NCBI GenBank assembly: GCA_964552205.1
Contig: CAZKFT010000009.1
Span: 1-64,000 of the forward strand
DNA from: JAIVGZ01 sp964552205
GTDB taxonomy: Bacteria > Pseudomonadota > Gammaproteobacteria > Natronospirales > JAIVGZ01
Length of the DNA: 64,000 nucleotides
Direction: 5' to 3'
This document shows, one piece after another, positions 54,681 through 62,851 of the stretch (its first letter is position 1; each line of letters opens with the position of its first letter). Both the position numbers and the translations under genes were made by a program. Below the pieces are notes generated by a model. It did no database searches. It saw only the letters and a program-made list of their open reading frames with translations, and was not told the origin of the DNA.

Positions 54681-55336
54681 TGGGCGCGCTCGTCGAGTAT
54701 TTCTTCCTGTCTTTGGCAGCGGTGTTTGTCATCATCAACCCGCTGACGACCGCCTTTGTGTTTGCGTCCTTGCTCCCGAAGTCCAACGATGCCGAGCGCA
54801 AGCTCATTGCGCGGCGGGCAGTCGTCACCGCGACCGCGGTACTAATCACTTTTGCCCTGCTGGGTGGGCTCATCTTCCAGATTTTCAGCATTACGCTAGG
54901 TGCGTTCCGGATTGCAGGAGGCCTGATCCTGTTCGGCATCGGCATGAACATGCTGAACAAGACGGAGGACGCCGAGCAATCCACCAGCGAGGTGAAGCCG
55001 ACCGGCACCATCACCGATAATATCTCCATCGTGCCGCTGGCGATTCCCTTCATCAGCGGTCCGGGCTCCATTGCAACCGTCATGGTCCTGACCTCGGATG
55101 CTGCGGGGATCGGTCAGTGGAGCATGGTTTTCCTTGCCATCCTGATCACGACCGTGGCGTGCTATTTCAGCATGGTCAACAGCAAGGTAGTCATTGACTA
55201 TCTGGGCGAGACTGGGCGTAAGATACTGACCAAGGTGTTCGGTCTCATCCTGGCGGTCATTGCCGTCCAGTTCGTAATCAACGGGGTCAGCGACGCAGTT
55301 GCAGATTTCATACTGACGAGAGGGGCAGGTGGCTGA
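54680..55336 (+). CDS. MarC family (UPF0056) integral membrane protein
   Basis: A 218-residue protein with six hydrophobic segments: LVEYFFLSLAAVFVIINPLT, VVTATAVLITFALLGGLIFQ, FRIAGGLILFGIGMNML, then ISIVPLAIPFISGPGSIATV (the family PLAxPxxxGPG motif) and later FGLILAVIAVQFVINGV. The function of MarC is unknown; it was once wrongly linked to multidrug resistance. ATG 54680 overlaps the lpdA stop as TGATG. It is probably co-transcribed with the dehydrogenase operon. Confidence 0.9.
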   Translation: MGALVEYFFLSLAAVFVIINPLTTAFVFASLLPKSNDAERKLIARRAVVTATAVLITFALLGGLIFQIFSITLGAFRIAGGLILFGIGMNMLNKTEDAEQSTSEVKPTGTITDNISIVPLAIPFISGPGSIATVMVLTSDAAGIGQWSMVFLAILITTVACYFSMVNSKVVIDYLGETGRKILTKVFGLILAVIAVQFVINGVSDAVADFILTRGAGG

Positions 55337-56060
55337 CGACGAAGTACTCGCCAACGCACCGGATGCGATCAGAAACCCGATACAGATCAGAAGTTTGCTC
55401 GGCAAGCTGGTCAAGCAGCGCAGTATACTTTCAGTGACTCTGGATGGGTTTCGACGTCAAGCCACCAGTGCGGTGCTCTCGGTGGATCAGCCTGAGGGGT
55501 ATCTCGTTCTTGACGAGCTGGTGCCCAATCGGATGCACGAGCGCGTGCGCCCTGGGTCGCGCCTGGCCGTTTACACGAGGCTGGACAATGTCGACCTGAG
55601 GTTTGTCCTGATGGTTGCAGGTATCGGGCGGCGGGACGGAATTGCGATGTACCGAGCGCGTCTCCCAGCCTATGTCAGGTATTCACAGCGCCGCCGTGAG
55701 TTCCGGTCGCGTGTGGGTGCGGGAAATCCCATCAACGTGACGGTCAGTCGTGTTGGTAGCGACCTGGGATTTGACGCCGCGTTGGTGGACCTCTCGGTCA
55801 CTGGGTTCGGCGCCCGATGTTCCGTTCATGATGAGGTGGAAACGGGAGATGAGATCTTGGTCAGACTCCCCGTCGGGGGCGAGATTCTGGAACTCACTGC
55901 AACGCTCACCTTTTCGAGAATTGACGAGGTGCAGCGGCAGCGTCGCATAGGAGGGCGTTTTCACGACCTCACACCGGACATCCAGCGTTTGCTCTCCAGC
56001 TTCGTCACCACCATGCAAAGGGAATACCTGCAACGCATGCGGTCGCTTCAGGCGGATTGA
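55329..56060 (+). CDS. YcgR-like PilZ-domain protein
   Basis: A 243-residue two-domain protein. The N-terminal YcgR-like domain spans about residues 20-115 (IRSLLGKLVKQRSILSVTLD). The C-terminal PilZ domain has the c-di-GMP motifs RRREFR and DLSVTGFGAR. YcgR proteins slow flagella when c-di-GMP is bound; no flagellar genes are in the window, but type IV pilus genes are, so another motility output is possible. GTG 55329 overlaps marC by eight bases. It converges with the alkyltransferase-like gene, 13 bases overlapping. Confidence 0.87.
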   Translation: MADDEVLANAPDAIRNPIQIRSLLGKLVKQRSILSVTLDGFRRQATSAVLSVDQPEGYLVLDELVPNRMHERVRPGSRLAVYTRLDNVDLRFVLMVAGIGRRDGIAMYRARLPAYVRYSQRRREFRSRVGAGNPINVTVSRVGSDLGFDAALVDLSVTGFGARCSVHDEVETGDEILVRLPVGGEILELTATLTFSRIDEVQRQRRIGGRFHDLTPDIQRLLSSFVTTMQREYLQRMRSLQAD

Positions 56061-56362
56061 GACGACGCAGCGCTCCACCCATGACGATCGAGGTCAATCG
56101 CACCTGCATCGTCGAATGCCACGCCTTCAGACTCGAGCAGTTCCCTTTGCCGCTGTCCCGCCTCTCCGGGCAGGCTGATACGTCCCTGGGCGTTCACCAC
56201 CCGGTGCCAAGGAACCCGTGACCCCGTGGGCAAGCTGGATAGCGCGTAGCCGACCAAGCGGGCAGTACACCCGCCCACGCGACGTGCGACGGCACCATAG
56301 GTGCTGACGCGACCGTGAGGAATGGTCATCACCACATCGTGAATCTCCTGGTGCCGGATCAT
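56048..56362 (-). CDS. Alkyltransferase-like protein (ATL)
   Basis: A 104-residue member of the O6-alkylguanine alkyltransferase family with IPHGRVSTYGAVARRVG and ARLVGYALSSLP. The active-site PCHR is PWHR in VPWHRVVNAQGRISLP, so the acceptor Cys is replaced by Trp. ATL proteins bind O6-alkylguanine lesions and hand them to nucleotide excision repair. ATG 56362 overlaps the HIT gene stop (ATGA); upstream in-frame codons to 56461 lie within the HIT gene and are not conserved. Confidence 0.9.
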   Translation of the reverse strand: MIRHQEIHDVVMTIPHGRVSTYGAVARRVGGCTARLVGYALSSLPTGSRVPWHRVVNAQGRISLPGEAGQRQRELLESEGVAFDDAGAIDLDRHGWSAASSQSA

Positions 56363-56778
56363 GCGCTCGTCAATCGTTTCCGGATAGCCGCTGCAAAATG
56401 CTCCCCAGCATCCGCTTCGTAGGGTAGTGGCGCTTGGACACCCCAGACGGGCCTCGGCCACGCCGCATCCGACTCGAAGCGCGAGATGATGTGGACATGC
56501 AATTGGGCAACAACATTTCCCAGCGCAGCGACATTGAGTTTGTCCGGTCGGGTTTCCGCTTTCAGCGCGTCACTGCACAGAAGGACTTCCTGCCACAGCA
56601 TATTCCGGTCACCGTCTGACAGGTCGAGCAGTTCCACCACACCAGCCACCCGTGGTACCAGAATCAACCACGGATACTGCGTGTCATTCATGAGTCGGAC
56701 AGTGCAGAGTGCAAGGTCCATGACCGGGAGCGTGTCCTTAGCCAAACGTGCATCCAACTCGAACGCGGCGCCCTTCAC
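56359..56778 (-). CDS. HIT domain protein
   Basis: A 139-residue histidine-triad hydrolase/transferase. Visible are FELDARLAKDTLPVMDLALC, YPWLILVPRVAGVVELLDL and the triad region VAQLHVHIISRFESDAAWP. In this proteobacterial group the triad reads QLHVHIISR rather than HxHxHxx. The substrate is unknown, likely a nucleotide conjugate. It overlaps both the upstream DUF2063 gene and the downstream ATL gene by four bases, so it is transcribed with the bufferin-like cluster. Confidence 0.87.
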   Translation of the reverse strand: MKGAAFELDARLAKDTLPVMDLALCTVRLMNDTQYPWLILVPRVAGVVELLDLSDGDRNMLWQEVLLCSDALKAETRPDKLNVAALGNVVAQLHVHIISRFESDAAWPRPVWGVQAPLPYEADAGEHFAAAIRKRLTSA

Positions 56779-57482
56779 TGGACCTTCCGTACTACGCCCC
56801 TATCCAGCAGGTCGTCGAGCAGAACCTGCGCGGGAGCCGCCAGTGCGTCTACGTCGCCGAGGTGCGCCAACAGTTCCGCGAACTCGATGGGACCCTGATC
56901 CTTGACTGTACTGAGAAGAGCATGGGTCATGGGTGTGGTTACCAGAAAACGGACAGTATCCGCTGCATCGCGATACACGAGCAGCGTCGTAGGAGTTGGT
57001 GTAGTTGGTATCGTTTCCGGGCCAATCATCTGGACAGGCCACTCATAGCGCAGTACGCGCGCCAACGGCGACAGTTGCAAGCGCGAACCGTCGGTGGCAA
57101 CAACATCTTCCGCCAGACTGAGATCGAGCTCTACCCATTCGTAATGGGCGAGGTCACGGAGCCACGGCGGAAAGTCGTCAGCGGCGTTTGGCCTGGTATT
57201 CAGCCACCGGACAAACTCGCCGGGCATGCGCGGGAACAGTGGTGTGCTGGCGCGATGCTCCGACAGCCAATCCCTGACCAAGCGGTCAAACCTGTCAGCA
57301 CCAAGCACCTTCACAAGCACCGGGAATCCCTTGCGCATGAAACTGCGGACATTGTTGTAAATCAGGTCGCGGTACACCTGTACTCGTCGTGGTTCGATTC
57401 CAGTGGGTGCAGGGCAGTGTTCCGGGTCGCGCATGTGCGCGGCGAATTTCCGCTGCAGGTTCGTGAAGGTGGGGACGCTCAT
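56775..57482 (-). CDS. bufC: DUF2063 protein, BufC/HvfC-type RiPP partner
   Basis: A 235-residue protein with the DUF2063 N-terminal pattern NLQRKFAAHMRDPEHCP, VYRDLIYNNVRSFMRKGFPV and LPLFPRMPGEFVRWLNTR-like segments, and a winged C-terminal part ending DDLLDRGVVRKVQ. In bufferin/HvfA clusters this partner works with the DUF692 enzyme to recognise and modify the precursor. It overlaps bufB and the HIT gene by four bases each. Confidence 0.88.
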   Translation of the reverse strand: MSVPTFTNLQRKFAAHMRDPEHCPAPTGIEPRRVQVYRDLIYNNVRSFMRKGFPVLVKVLGADRFDRLVRDWLSEHRASTPLFPRMPGEFVRWLNTRPNAADDFPPWLRDLAHYEWVELDLSLAEDVVATDGSRLQLSPLARVLRYEWPVQMIGPETIPTTPTPTTLLVYRDAADTVRFLVTTPMTHALLSTVKDQGPIEFAELLAHLGDVDALAAPAQVLLDDLLDRGVVRKVQ

Positions 57483-58315
57483 GCTGCCAACCGTGCCTGC
57501 GCAGCCAGAATCTGGTCCAGTTCCTTCAACAGGTCGGTCATGGGCGGGATGTTGAAATCCCGTTCAAGGAGCGTAGGACGCGTTCCGCAGTGTTCGTAGG
57601 CGTCCTGCAGAAGATTCCATACTGCAGCTGGCACGTCCGACCCATGCGTATCTATGCGCAGGTCATCGGCCTCGACGAAATGTCCAGCGACATGCAGGTA
57701 AGCCACGCGTTCGGATGGCATGGCGCGCAGGAAGGCGCGCGCGTCGTATCCATGATTGATGGAATTCACCACGATATTGTTCACATCGAGGAGAAGGTGA
57801 CAGTCCGCGCGCTCCAGCACCCCATTCACGAACTCCGCTTCCGACATCTCGCTACCCGGGGCGGCATAGGTGGAAACATTCTCGATCGCTATGGTCCGTT
57901 CCAGGATGTCCTGCGCGTGACGAATGCGTGCTGCCGTCCATTCAACGGCTTCTGTCGTGTGAGGAATGGGCATCAGGTCGTACAAGTGCCCGTCATCCGC
58001 GCACCAGGACAGGTGCTCGCTGTAAACCTGCACGCTGTGCGTGTCCAGGAAGTTTTTGAGCGAGCGGAGAAACGTCTCATCGAGAGGGGCCGGGCCACCC
58101 AGAGACAAGGAGAGACCGTGCGCGGCAAAGGGGTATCGCTCGGTCAATGCCCGCAGGTCGCGCCCGCGCTGACCTCCAACACCCATCCAGTTTTCAGGGG
58201 CAAGCTCGAGGAAAGCGACCTGGGGCGGGCGTTCGTCCAGCAGTGCATGCACCAGTGGACGACGCAAGCCCAGGCCAGCGCCCTCAGGCAGTCGCGCCAC
58301 AGCGGCCCTCACCAC
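57479..58315 (-). CDS. bufB: DUF692 (MbnB-like) multinuclear iron enzyme, BufB/HvfB type
   Basis: TIM-barrel enzyme of about 278 residues: LPEGAGLGLRRPLVHALLDE, LELAPENW, HGLSLSLGGPAPLD, VYSEHLSW, IAIENVSTYA, CHLLLDVNNIVVNSINHG and YLHVAGH then DTHGSDV. These His/Glu/Asp/Asn residues match the iron ligands of MbnB and HvfB, which oxidise Cys residues of their precursor to oxazolone or thiooxazole groups. The start is uncertain: GTG 58315 has GAAGG six bases upstream; ATG 58330 or 58327 are alternatives. In any case it overlaps the 3' end of bufA by at least 32 bases. Confidence 0.9.
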   Translation of the reverse strand: MVRAAVARLPEGAGLGLRRPLVHALLDERPPQVAFLELAPENWMGVGGQRGRDLRALTERYPFAAHGLSLSLGGPAPLDETFLRSLKNFLDTHSVQVYSEHLSWCADDGHLYDLMPIPHTTEAVEWTAARIRHAQDILERTIAIENVSTYAAPGSEMSEAEFVNGVLERADCHLLLDVNNIVVNSINHGYDARAFLRAMPSERVAYLHVAGHFVEADDLRIDTHGSDVPAAVWNLLQDAYEHCGTRPTLLERDFNIPPMTDLLKELDQILAAQARLAA

Positions 58316-58667
58316 AGCGGCCTTCATCATCCTTGGCATCATCGTCCGCATCGGTATCAGCGTCTGCATCGGCGTCGGCGTCTGCATCGGCGTCGGCGTC
58401 TGCATCGGCGTCCGCATCGGCATGACCTTCACCGCACTGTCCTTCGCCGCACTTGCCCTCGCCACACTTGGCTTCATCGTCTTTCTGCTCAGTGGGAGGA
58501 GGGGTTGGGTTAGTACCCATTGCACCCAGCATGTAGCCCCCTGCGAGCTCTGTAAGCCCGAACGGGTTTGCGCCAGCATCAGCGTAGGTAACGGGTGAGG
58601 CCGCCAGCGTAGCGCCGAGCGCGGCTCCGACAGCGATGGCCAGCGGCTTGCGATTCGTAGTTTTCAT
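58284..58667 (-). CDS. bufA: Bufferin/HvfA-type RiPP precursor (DUF2282-like) with an Ala-Asp repeat
   Basis: A 127-residue precursor. A Sec signal (MKTTNRKPLAIAVGAALGAT ending near VTYA) is typical of bufferins and unusual among RiPPs. The mature start ADAGANPFGLTELAGGYMLG matches the conserved NPFxxTELxxGYM segment. The modified core has EAKCGEGKCGEGQCGEGH (three Cys), then eleven Ala-Asp dipeptides and DDDAKDDE, then EGRCGEGRCGATA (two Cys). GGAGGA precedes ATG 58667. Known bufferins are exported copper-binding peptides whose EGKCG cysteines become thiooxazoles; metal chelation is inferred here. The family's usual cores lack the Ala-Asp insert. Confidence 0.9.
   Translation of the reverse strand: MKTTNRKPLAIAVGAALGATLAASPVTYADAGANPFGLTELAGGYMLGAMGTNPTPPPTEQKDDEAKCGEGKCGEGQCGEGHADADADADADADADADADADADTDADDDAKDDEGRCGEGRCGATA
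58356..58421 (-). repeat. Ala-Asp coding microsatellite in bufA
   Basis: Sixty-six bases encode eleven Ala-Asp pairs, built on an 18-base unit GCCGATGCAGACGCCGAC repeated nearly three times. TDADDD follows. Mixed GCC/GCG/GCA and GAT/GAC codons show it is not a fresh slippage product throughout, though the 18-base units are nearly identical. Confidence 0.9.
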
Positions 58668-58708
58668 GGAAATGTCCTCCAAGGTGTATCAGTGATGGTG
58701 CGTTCACC

Positions 58709-58714
58709 AGTATA
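58709..58714 (-). promoter_or_regulatory. Possible -10 of the bufferin-like operon
   Basis: TATACT on the minus strand lies 42 bases ahead of the bufA start, in the 70-base space after DUF1841. No clear sigma-70 -35 is seen at 16-18 bases, so an ECF sigma factor or activator may be needed. I see no copper-regulator site I can name. Confidence 0.3.
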
Positions 58715-58737
58715 GACCGGCCGCGTGGCAAAAGATT

Positions 58738-59175
58738 TCAGCGATTTCGGGTGAGGTGGGCCTGTAATGCGCGCAAATAGGCTTGCTCGTCGGGGGCCTC
58801 CCCGGAACGCCCTGCTTCCCACAGCGCTTGGGCAAGGCATTCGATGGCAATGTGCTCTGCGGCCAGAGGGTCGCCCGTCTGCCAAACCAGGCGCTCGAAC
58901 ACCGCATGGATACCCGCTGGCCGGTCCGCGCCAACCTGCTCGCGGATGGCGATATGCAGGCCCATGTGGAGGAATGGGTTGGTTTCCCCACCCTCCGGGG
59001 TCCAGTCCGCGTCCAAAAGCGCATCGCCCGCGCGGAACAACCGGTGATATTCAGGATGCGTGCGGATGACATCCGCGATGATTTGCTCAAGCGGGTCCAG
59101 CGTACGGTCGTTCTCGATTTTTCGCCACACATTCAGGAAGTGCTCACGAATGCTTCTACGGTCGTGGCCGAACAT
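58738..59175 (-). CDS. DUF1841 family protein
   Basis: A 145-residue soluble protein beginning MFGHDRRSIREHFLNVWRKI, with EQIIADVIRTHPEYH and NPFLHMGLHIAIREQVGADR, the DUF1841 hallmark. Its function is unknown. It follows nth in the same direction with TGATG overlap, a conserved pairing in several beta- and gammaproteobacteria. ATG 59175 fits; the frame extends eight codons upstream within nth. Confidence 0.9.
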   Translation of the reverse strand: MFGHDRRSIREHFLNVWRKIENDRTLDPLEQIIADVIRTHPEYHRLFRAGDALLDADWTPEGGETNPFLHMGLHIAIREQVGADRPAGIHAVFERLVWQTGDPLAAEHIAIECLAQALWEAGRSGEAPDEQAYLRALQAHLTRNR

Positions 59176-59804
59176 CACGCCTTCCCCGGCCAACGGCACA
59201 AGTCATGGATGACGCATACCTCACAAAGGGGCTTACGCGCCTTGCAGACATAACGGCCGTGAAGTATCAGCCAGTGATGCGCATCTTTGCGGTAGGGTGC
59301 GGGCACGCGCTTCATGAGTGCTTTTTCCACCTCAAGTACCGTTTTGCCCGGGGCCAGCCCGGTGCGGTTGGAGACGCGGAAGATGTGGGTGTCCACGGCA
59401 ATGGTCGGTTCCCCGTACGCGGTGTTGAGGATGACATTGGCCGTTTTCCGTCCCACGCCGGGCAGTGACTCCAGCGCGGCGCGGTCGCGAGGTACTTGGC
59501 CATCGTACTGCTCCAGCAAGATGCGACAGGTGGCAAGAATATTCCTGGCTTTGGTGTTGAAAAGTCCGATGGTACGAATGTGATGTTTCAGTCCGGCTTC
59601 GCCCAATGCCAGTATGGCCGCCGGCGTGTTCGCCACCCGAAACAGCGTGGCAGTGGCCTTGTTCACACCGACATCCGTGGCCTGTGCAGACAGAATGACG
59701 GCCACCAGCAACTCGAATGGGGTGGAGTACTGCAACTCAGTGGTGGGTTGCGGGTTTTGTGCCTTGAGACGCTCGAACAACTGCGCGCGCTTGACTGGGG
59801 TCAT
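59175..59804 (-). CDS. nth: Endonuclease III
   Basis: A 209-residue DNA glycosylase/AP lyase for oxidised pyrimidines. It has LLVAVILSAQATDVGVNKAT, the helix-hairpin-helix LPGVGRKTANVILNTAYG with catalytic Lys, the Asp in VDTHIFRVSNR, and the 4Fe-4S motif CKARKPLCEVCVIHDLC. ATG 59804 overlaps the rsxE stop (ATGA). Location at the end of the rsx/rnf operon is the E. coli arrangement. Confidence 0.96.
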   Translation of the reverse strand: MTPVKRAQLFERLKAQNPQPTTELQYSTPFELLVAVILSAQATDVGVNKATATLFRVANTPAAILALGEAGLKHHIRTIGLFNTKARNILATCRILLEQYDGQVPRDRAALESLPGVGRKTANVILNTAYGEPTIAVDTHIFRVSNRTGLAPGKTVLEVEKALMKRVPAPYRKDAHHWLILHGRYVCKARKPLCEVCVIHDLCRWPGKA

Positions 59805-60445
59805 GCCCGTTGCTCCCGAGCGTGGTCGATGGCGTTCTTGCCTGCAATCAGGAGTCCCAGCCCGATGAATGCACCCGGCGGCAGCACTGCGAGCAAAAAG
59901 CCTCGGTAGTCGGGGATGGCGACTTCCCACCCTGCAGCGGCTGGGCCGAACAGGTGCTCTGCACCCGCGAACAAGGTTCCAAGTCCGATGAGCTCGCGCC
60001 CCGCCCCAAGCACCACCAGCACCAGTGCGAAGCCAAGCCCCATCATCAGTCCATCCACGAGGGCTGGTATCGGCGCGTTGCGGGATGCGAATGCTTCGGC
60101 TCGGCCGATGATCGCGCAGTTGGTCACAATCAATGGAATGAAGATGCCGAGCGTACGATAGAGATCATGGAACCATGCGTTCATCACCAACTCGACGGTT
60201 GTCACCAGTGAGGCGATGACGAGTACGAACACCGGGATGCGGATCTCCTGGCGTAGCCAGGGGCGCAACAGGGAAACAATCAGATTGGACCCGGCAAGCA
60301 CGAACAGGGTGGCGACCCCGAGGCCGAGTCCATTGATTGTCGTGCCCGTCACGGCGAGCAGTGGACACAAGCCCAGGAGCTGTACCAGCCCCGGGTTATT
60401 GCGCCACAGTCCCTGCTTGGCCAGATTGCCGACAGTCTCACTCAT
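59801..60445 (-). CDS. rsxE: Electron transport complex subunit RsxE/RnfE
   Basis: A 214-residue membrane subunit with six segments: NPGLVQLLGLCPLLAVTGTT, LRQEIRIPVFVLVIASLVTT, GIFIPLIVTNCAIIGRAEAF, GLMMGLGFALVLVVLGAGRE and GFLLAVLPPGAFIGLGLLIA. Cys in GLCPLL and TNCAI are conserved and help bind a membrane iron site. The complex couples ion movement to electron flow between NADH and ferredoxin, and keeps SoxR reduced in E. coli. ATG 60445 overlaps rsxG (ATGA). Confidence 0.95.
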   Translation of the reverse strand: MSETVGNLAKQGLWRNNPGLVQLLGLCPLLAVTGTTINGLGLGVATLFVLAGSNLIVSLLRPWLRQEIRIPVFVLVIASLVTTVELVMNAWFHDLYRTLGIFIPLIVTNCAIIGRAEAFASRNAPIPALVDGLMMGLGFALVLVVLGAGRELIGLGTLFAGAEHLFGPAAAGWEVAIPDYRGFLLAVLPPGAFIGLGLLIAGKNAIDHAREQRA

Positions 60446-61074
60446 GGCAGCTCCTGTGGCTCCCAAAGCGCATCTTGGTGCAGGGTGTAGTACTCGAGCG
60501 TGCGCTTGACGGCGGCAACCACGGCTCGGGGGGTTATTGTTGCGCCGGTGAACTGATCGAAGGCACCGCCGTCACGTTTCACCGCCCATTGCGCAGGTTC
60601 TGGATTGGTGAGTGAGAGCCCTTCGAATCCCCGGATCCAGTCCGACCGGTCGTCGTCTATACCATCCCCCAAACCCGGGGTTTCTCGATGCGCAATGACG
60701 CGCACGCCGGCCAATGTGCCATCGGCGTTGATGCCCACCAGCAAGCGGATATCGCCCGAGTACCCGTCAGGGGCTACAGCTTCCATGACCAATGCCACGC
60801 GCTCCCCAATCAATCGGGCGCGATACACCGGGAGCGCGCGGCTTGTACCCAACGCCTCTGGTGCGACTACGGTGATTCGGTCCTCCAGCAGGTCGTTGTC
60901 GTAGCGGGCCGGGTCTACCAGAACATCGAGTGTGCGCAGGATGAACGCACGCTCGTTCTCCATGATTCGTGCTTTGGTTCCGTGTTCTGTAGTGGCAACA
61001 AGCGTGGTGCCAACCAAGGCGAACAGCGCAAGTAAACCCGCCCCAATGGCTGCATGGCGGCTGGCGGCCCTCAT
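60442..61074 (-). CDS. rsxG: Electron transport complex subunit RsxG/RnfG
   Basis: A 210-residue protein with an N-terminal membrane anchor (AAIGAGLLALFALVGTTLVA) and periplasmic FMN domain. The flavin is bound covalently to Thr in the motif FTGATITPRAVVAAVK. GVRVIAHRETPGLGD is the usual family segment. It overlaps rsxD and rsxE by four bases each. Confidence 0.94.
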   Translation of the reverse strand: MRAASRHAAIGAGLLALFALVGTTLVATTEHGTKARIMENERAFILRTLDVLVDPARYDNDLLEDRITVVAPEALGTSRALPVYRARLIGERVALVMEAVAPDGYSGDIRLLVGINADGTLAGVRVIAHRETPGLGDGIDDDRSDWIRGFEGLSLTNPEPAQWAVKRDGGAFDQFTGATITPRAVVAAVKRTLEYYTLHQDALWEPQELP

Positions 61075-61420
61075 CGCCTGTTCTCCCGCGGTCGCAGAAA
61101 ATAATCCAGAGCAGGCGCGCTCATATTCATGAGCAGGACTGCAAATGCGACGGCATCCGGGTACCCCCCGAAGGTGCGTATGACCCAGACCAGAACACCT
61201 ATGCCGATACCATAGGCGATGCGGCCATGCGGCGTTGTCGCCGCGGAAACCGGATCCGTCGCGATGAAGAAGGCGCAGTACACCGTCGCTCCGCCGAGCA
61301 GGTGGAAAACCGGCGAAGCGAAACGTTCCGGGTCAATGCCCCAAGCTACCGCAGACAGTACGGTCATGCTGCCGAGCACCGCGAGTGGGATGGTCCATTG
61401 GATGATGCCCCGGGCCAGTA
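61071..61420 (-). CDS. rsxD: Electron transport complex subunit RsxD/RnfD, C-terminal part
   Basis: The C-terminal 116 residues remain: LARGIIQWTIPLAVLGSMTV, PVFHLLGGATVYCAFFIATD, PVSAATTPHGRIAYGIGIG, GYPDAVAFAVLLMNMSAPAL and LDYFLRPRENRR. RsxD is normally about 350 residues, so some 230 residues, including the flavin-Thr motif, are lost in the 100 N at 61421-61520. The true gap must therefore be much longer than 100 bases. Confidence 0.92.
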
Positions 61421-61520
61421 NNNNNNNNNNNNNNNNNNNNNNNNNNNNNNNNNNNNNNNNNNNNNNNNNNNNNNNNNNNNNNNNNNNNNNNNNNNNNNNN
61501 NNNNNNNNNNNNNNNNNNNN
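61421..61520. other. Assembly gap (100 N) between rsxC and rsxD
   Basis: The N run replaces most of rsxD and the C-terminal end of rsxC. From family lengths at least about 700 bases are missing. Confidence 0.92.
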
Positions 61521-62851
61521 CGTTGCTCGGACTCACGGTGGCGAATCTCTCCTTTCGCCCATCGGAACTCGCTGACCAGCGGAATGTGACTGGGGCACAC
61601 CACATCGCAACAGCCGCATTCGATGCAATCGAACAATCGGTGTTCCTTGAGCAGCTCCTCGTCACGAGCGAGCGCATACCAATGAAGTTGCTGCGGTAGC
61701 AGGTCTTCGGGGCAGACCGAGGCACATTCCGTGCAGCGGATGCAGGGCTGTACATCTTCCTTGTGCTCAGGCTCCCGGACCAACACGCAGTTCATGGTCT
61801 TGACGACTGGCACCTCACCGCTGCTCAACTGGAAGCCCATCATGGGACCACCCATGGTGAGGACCATCCCCCCGCCACGTAGCCCATCACAGGCCTCTAT
61901 CAGTTGGTGGACCGGTGTCCCGAACAAGACGTGGATGTTCCTGGGTTGTACGACGCCTGGTCCGGTGACCGTCACGATTCGTGAAATGAGCGGGCGTCCG
62001 TCGACCACGGCGTCGGTCACCGCTGCGGCCGTGCCGACATTCTGGCAGACGATGCCGATGTCCAGTGGTAGCCCACCGCTGGGGACTTTCTGTCCGGTCA
62101 GCGTGTATATCAGCTGGCGCTCGCCACCTTGCGGATAGCGGGCGGGTACCTTCACGATTTCAATGTTCGTACCTGCTGCAGCCTGGGCAATCGCAGCGTG
62201 CGCCTCCAGCTTGTCTTCCTCCATGGCCAGAATGCAGTGCTCCGCCCCAAGCGCGCGCATCATGATCAGACCGCCGGTGATGACGCGATCAGCGCGTTCA
62301 CGCATCAGCATGTCATCACAGCTGATATACGGTTCGCACTCCGCACCGTTGAGCAACAGTGTATGGACGGTATTGCTTCCAGTGAGCGTGAGTTTCACAT
62401 CGGTGGGAAAACCCGCGCCGCCCAGGCCGACGATGCCAGCAGAACGTATGCGTTCCAACAGGACATCCTGCGGAAGCGACTTCCAGTCCGGGTGGGGAAC
62501 AAGCGCGCGATGGTCGGCATCAACATCATCTGTCTTCAGTACGATGCAGGGGCCAGGCTGTCCGCTGGGATGGGGCCATGGACGGTCCTCGACGGCGACA
62601 ATGGTTCCCGACGCGGGTGCATGCAACGGGGCACTGACCACACCTGCGGAATGCGCCAGTGGCTGGTAACGGTCTACATGCTCTCCCACACTGACGCAGG
62701 GCACCGAAGGAAGACCCGCATGTTGTCGCAGCGGCAGGACCAGTTTCGCAGGGCGGGGCAGCTCCGCGATTGGAAGGCGCGTGGACTGCGCCTTGAAAGC
62801 CTCAAGCTGCAGGCCGCCGTGCATGCGATGCAGTGTCACGGTCGCGGCCAT
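61521..62851 (-). CDS. rsxC: Electron transport complex subunit RsxC/RnfC, lacking its C-terminus
   Basis: The first 443 residues are present: MHGGLQLEAFKAQST, the biotinyl-lipoyl-like SAPLHAPASGTIVAVEDR, GIVGLGGAGFPTDVKLTL (NADH/FMN binding), LLLNGAECEPYISCDDMLMR, and the two 4Fe-4S motifs CIRCTECASVCPEDLLPQQL and CIECGCCDVVCPSHIPL. The gene then runs into 100 N. Enterobacterial RsxC has a long Ala/Lys-rich tail; whether one exists here cannot be told. It overlaps rsxB by 16 bases. Confidence 0.94.

Noticed and set aside
58338..58430. Short regular repeats considered as a CRISPR array
   Set aside because: Units are contiguous with no spacers, in coding frame, and no cas gene is present.
57590..58513. 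Plus-strand open frame with Ser-Ala runs near 58340-58425
   Set aside because: It is the antisense reading of bufB and the Ala-Asp tract of bufA; the repeat explains the low-complexity peptide.
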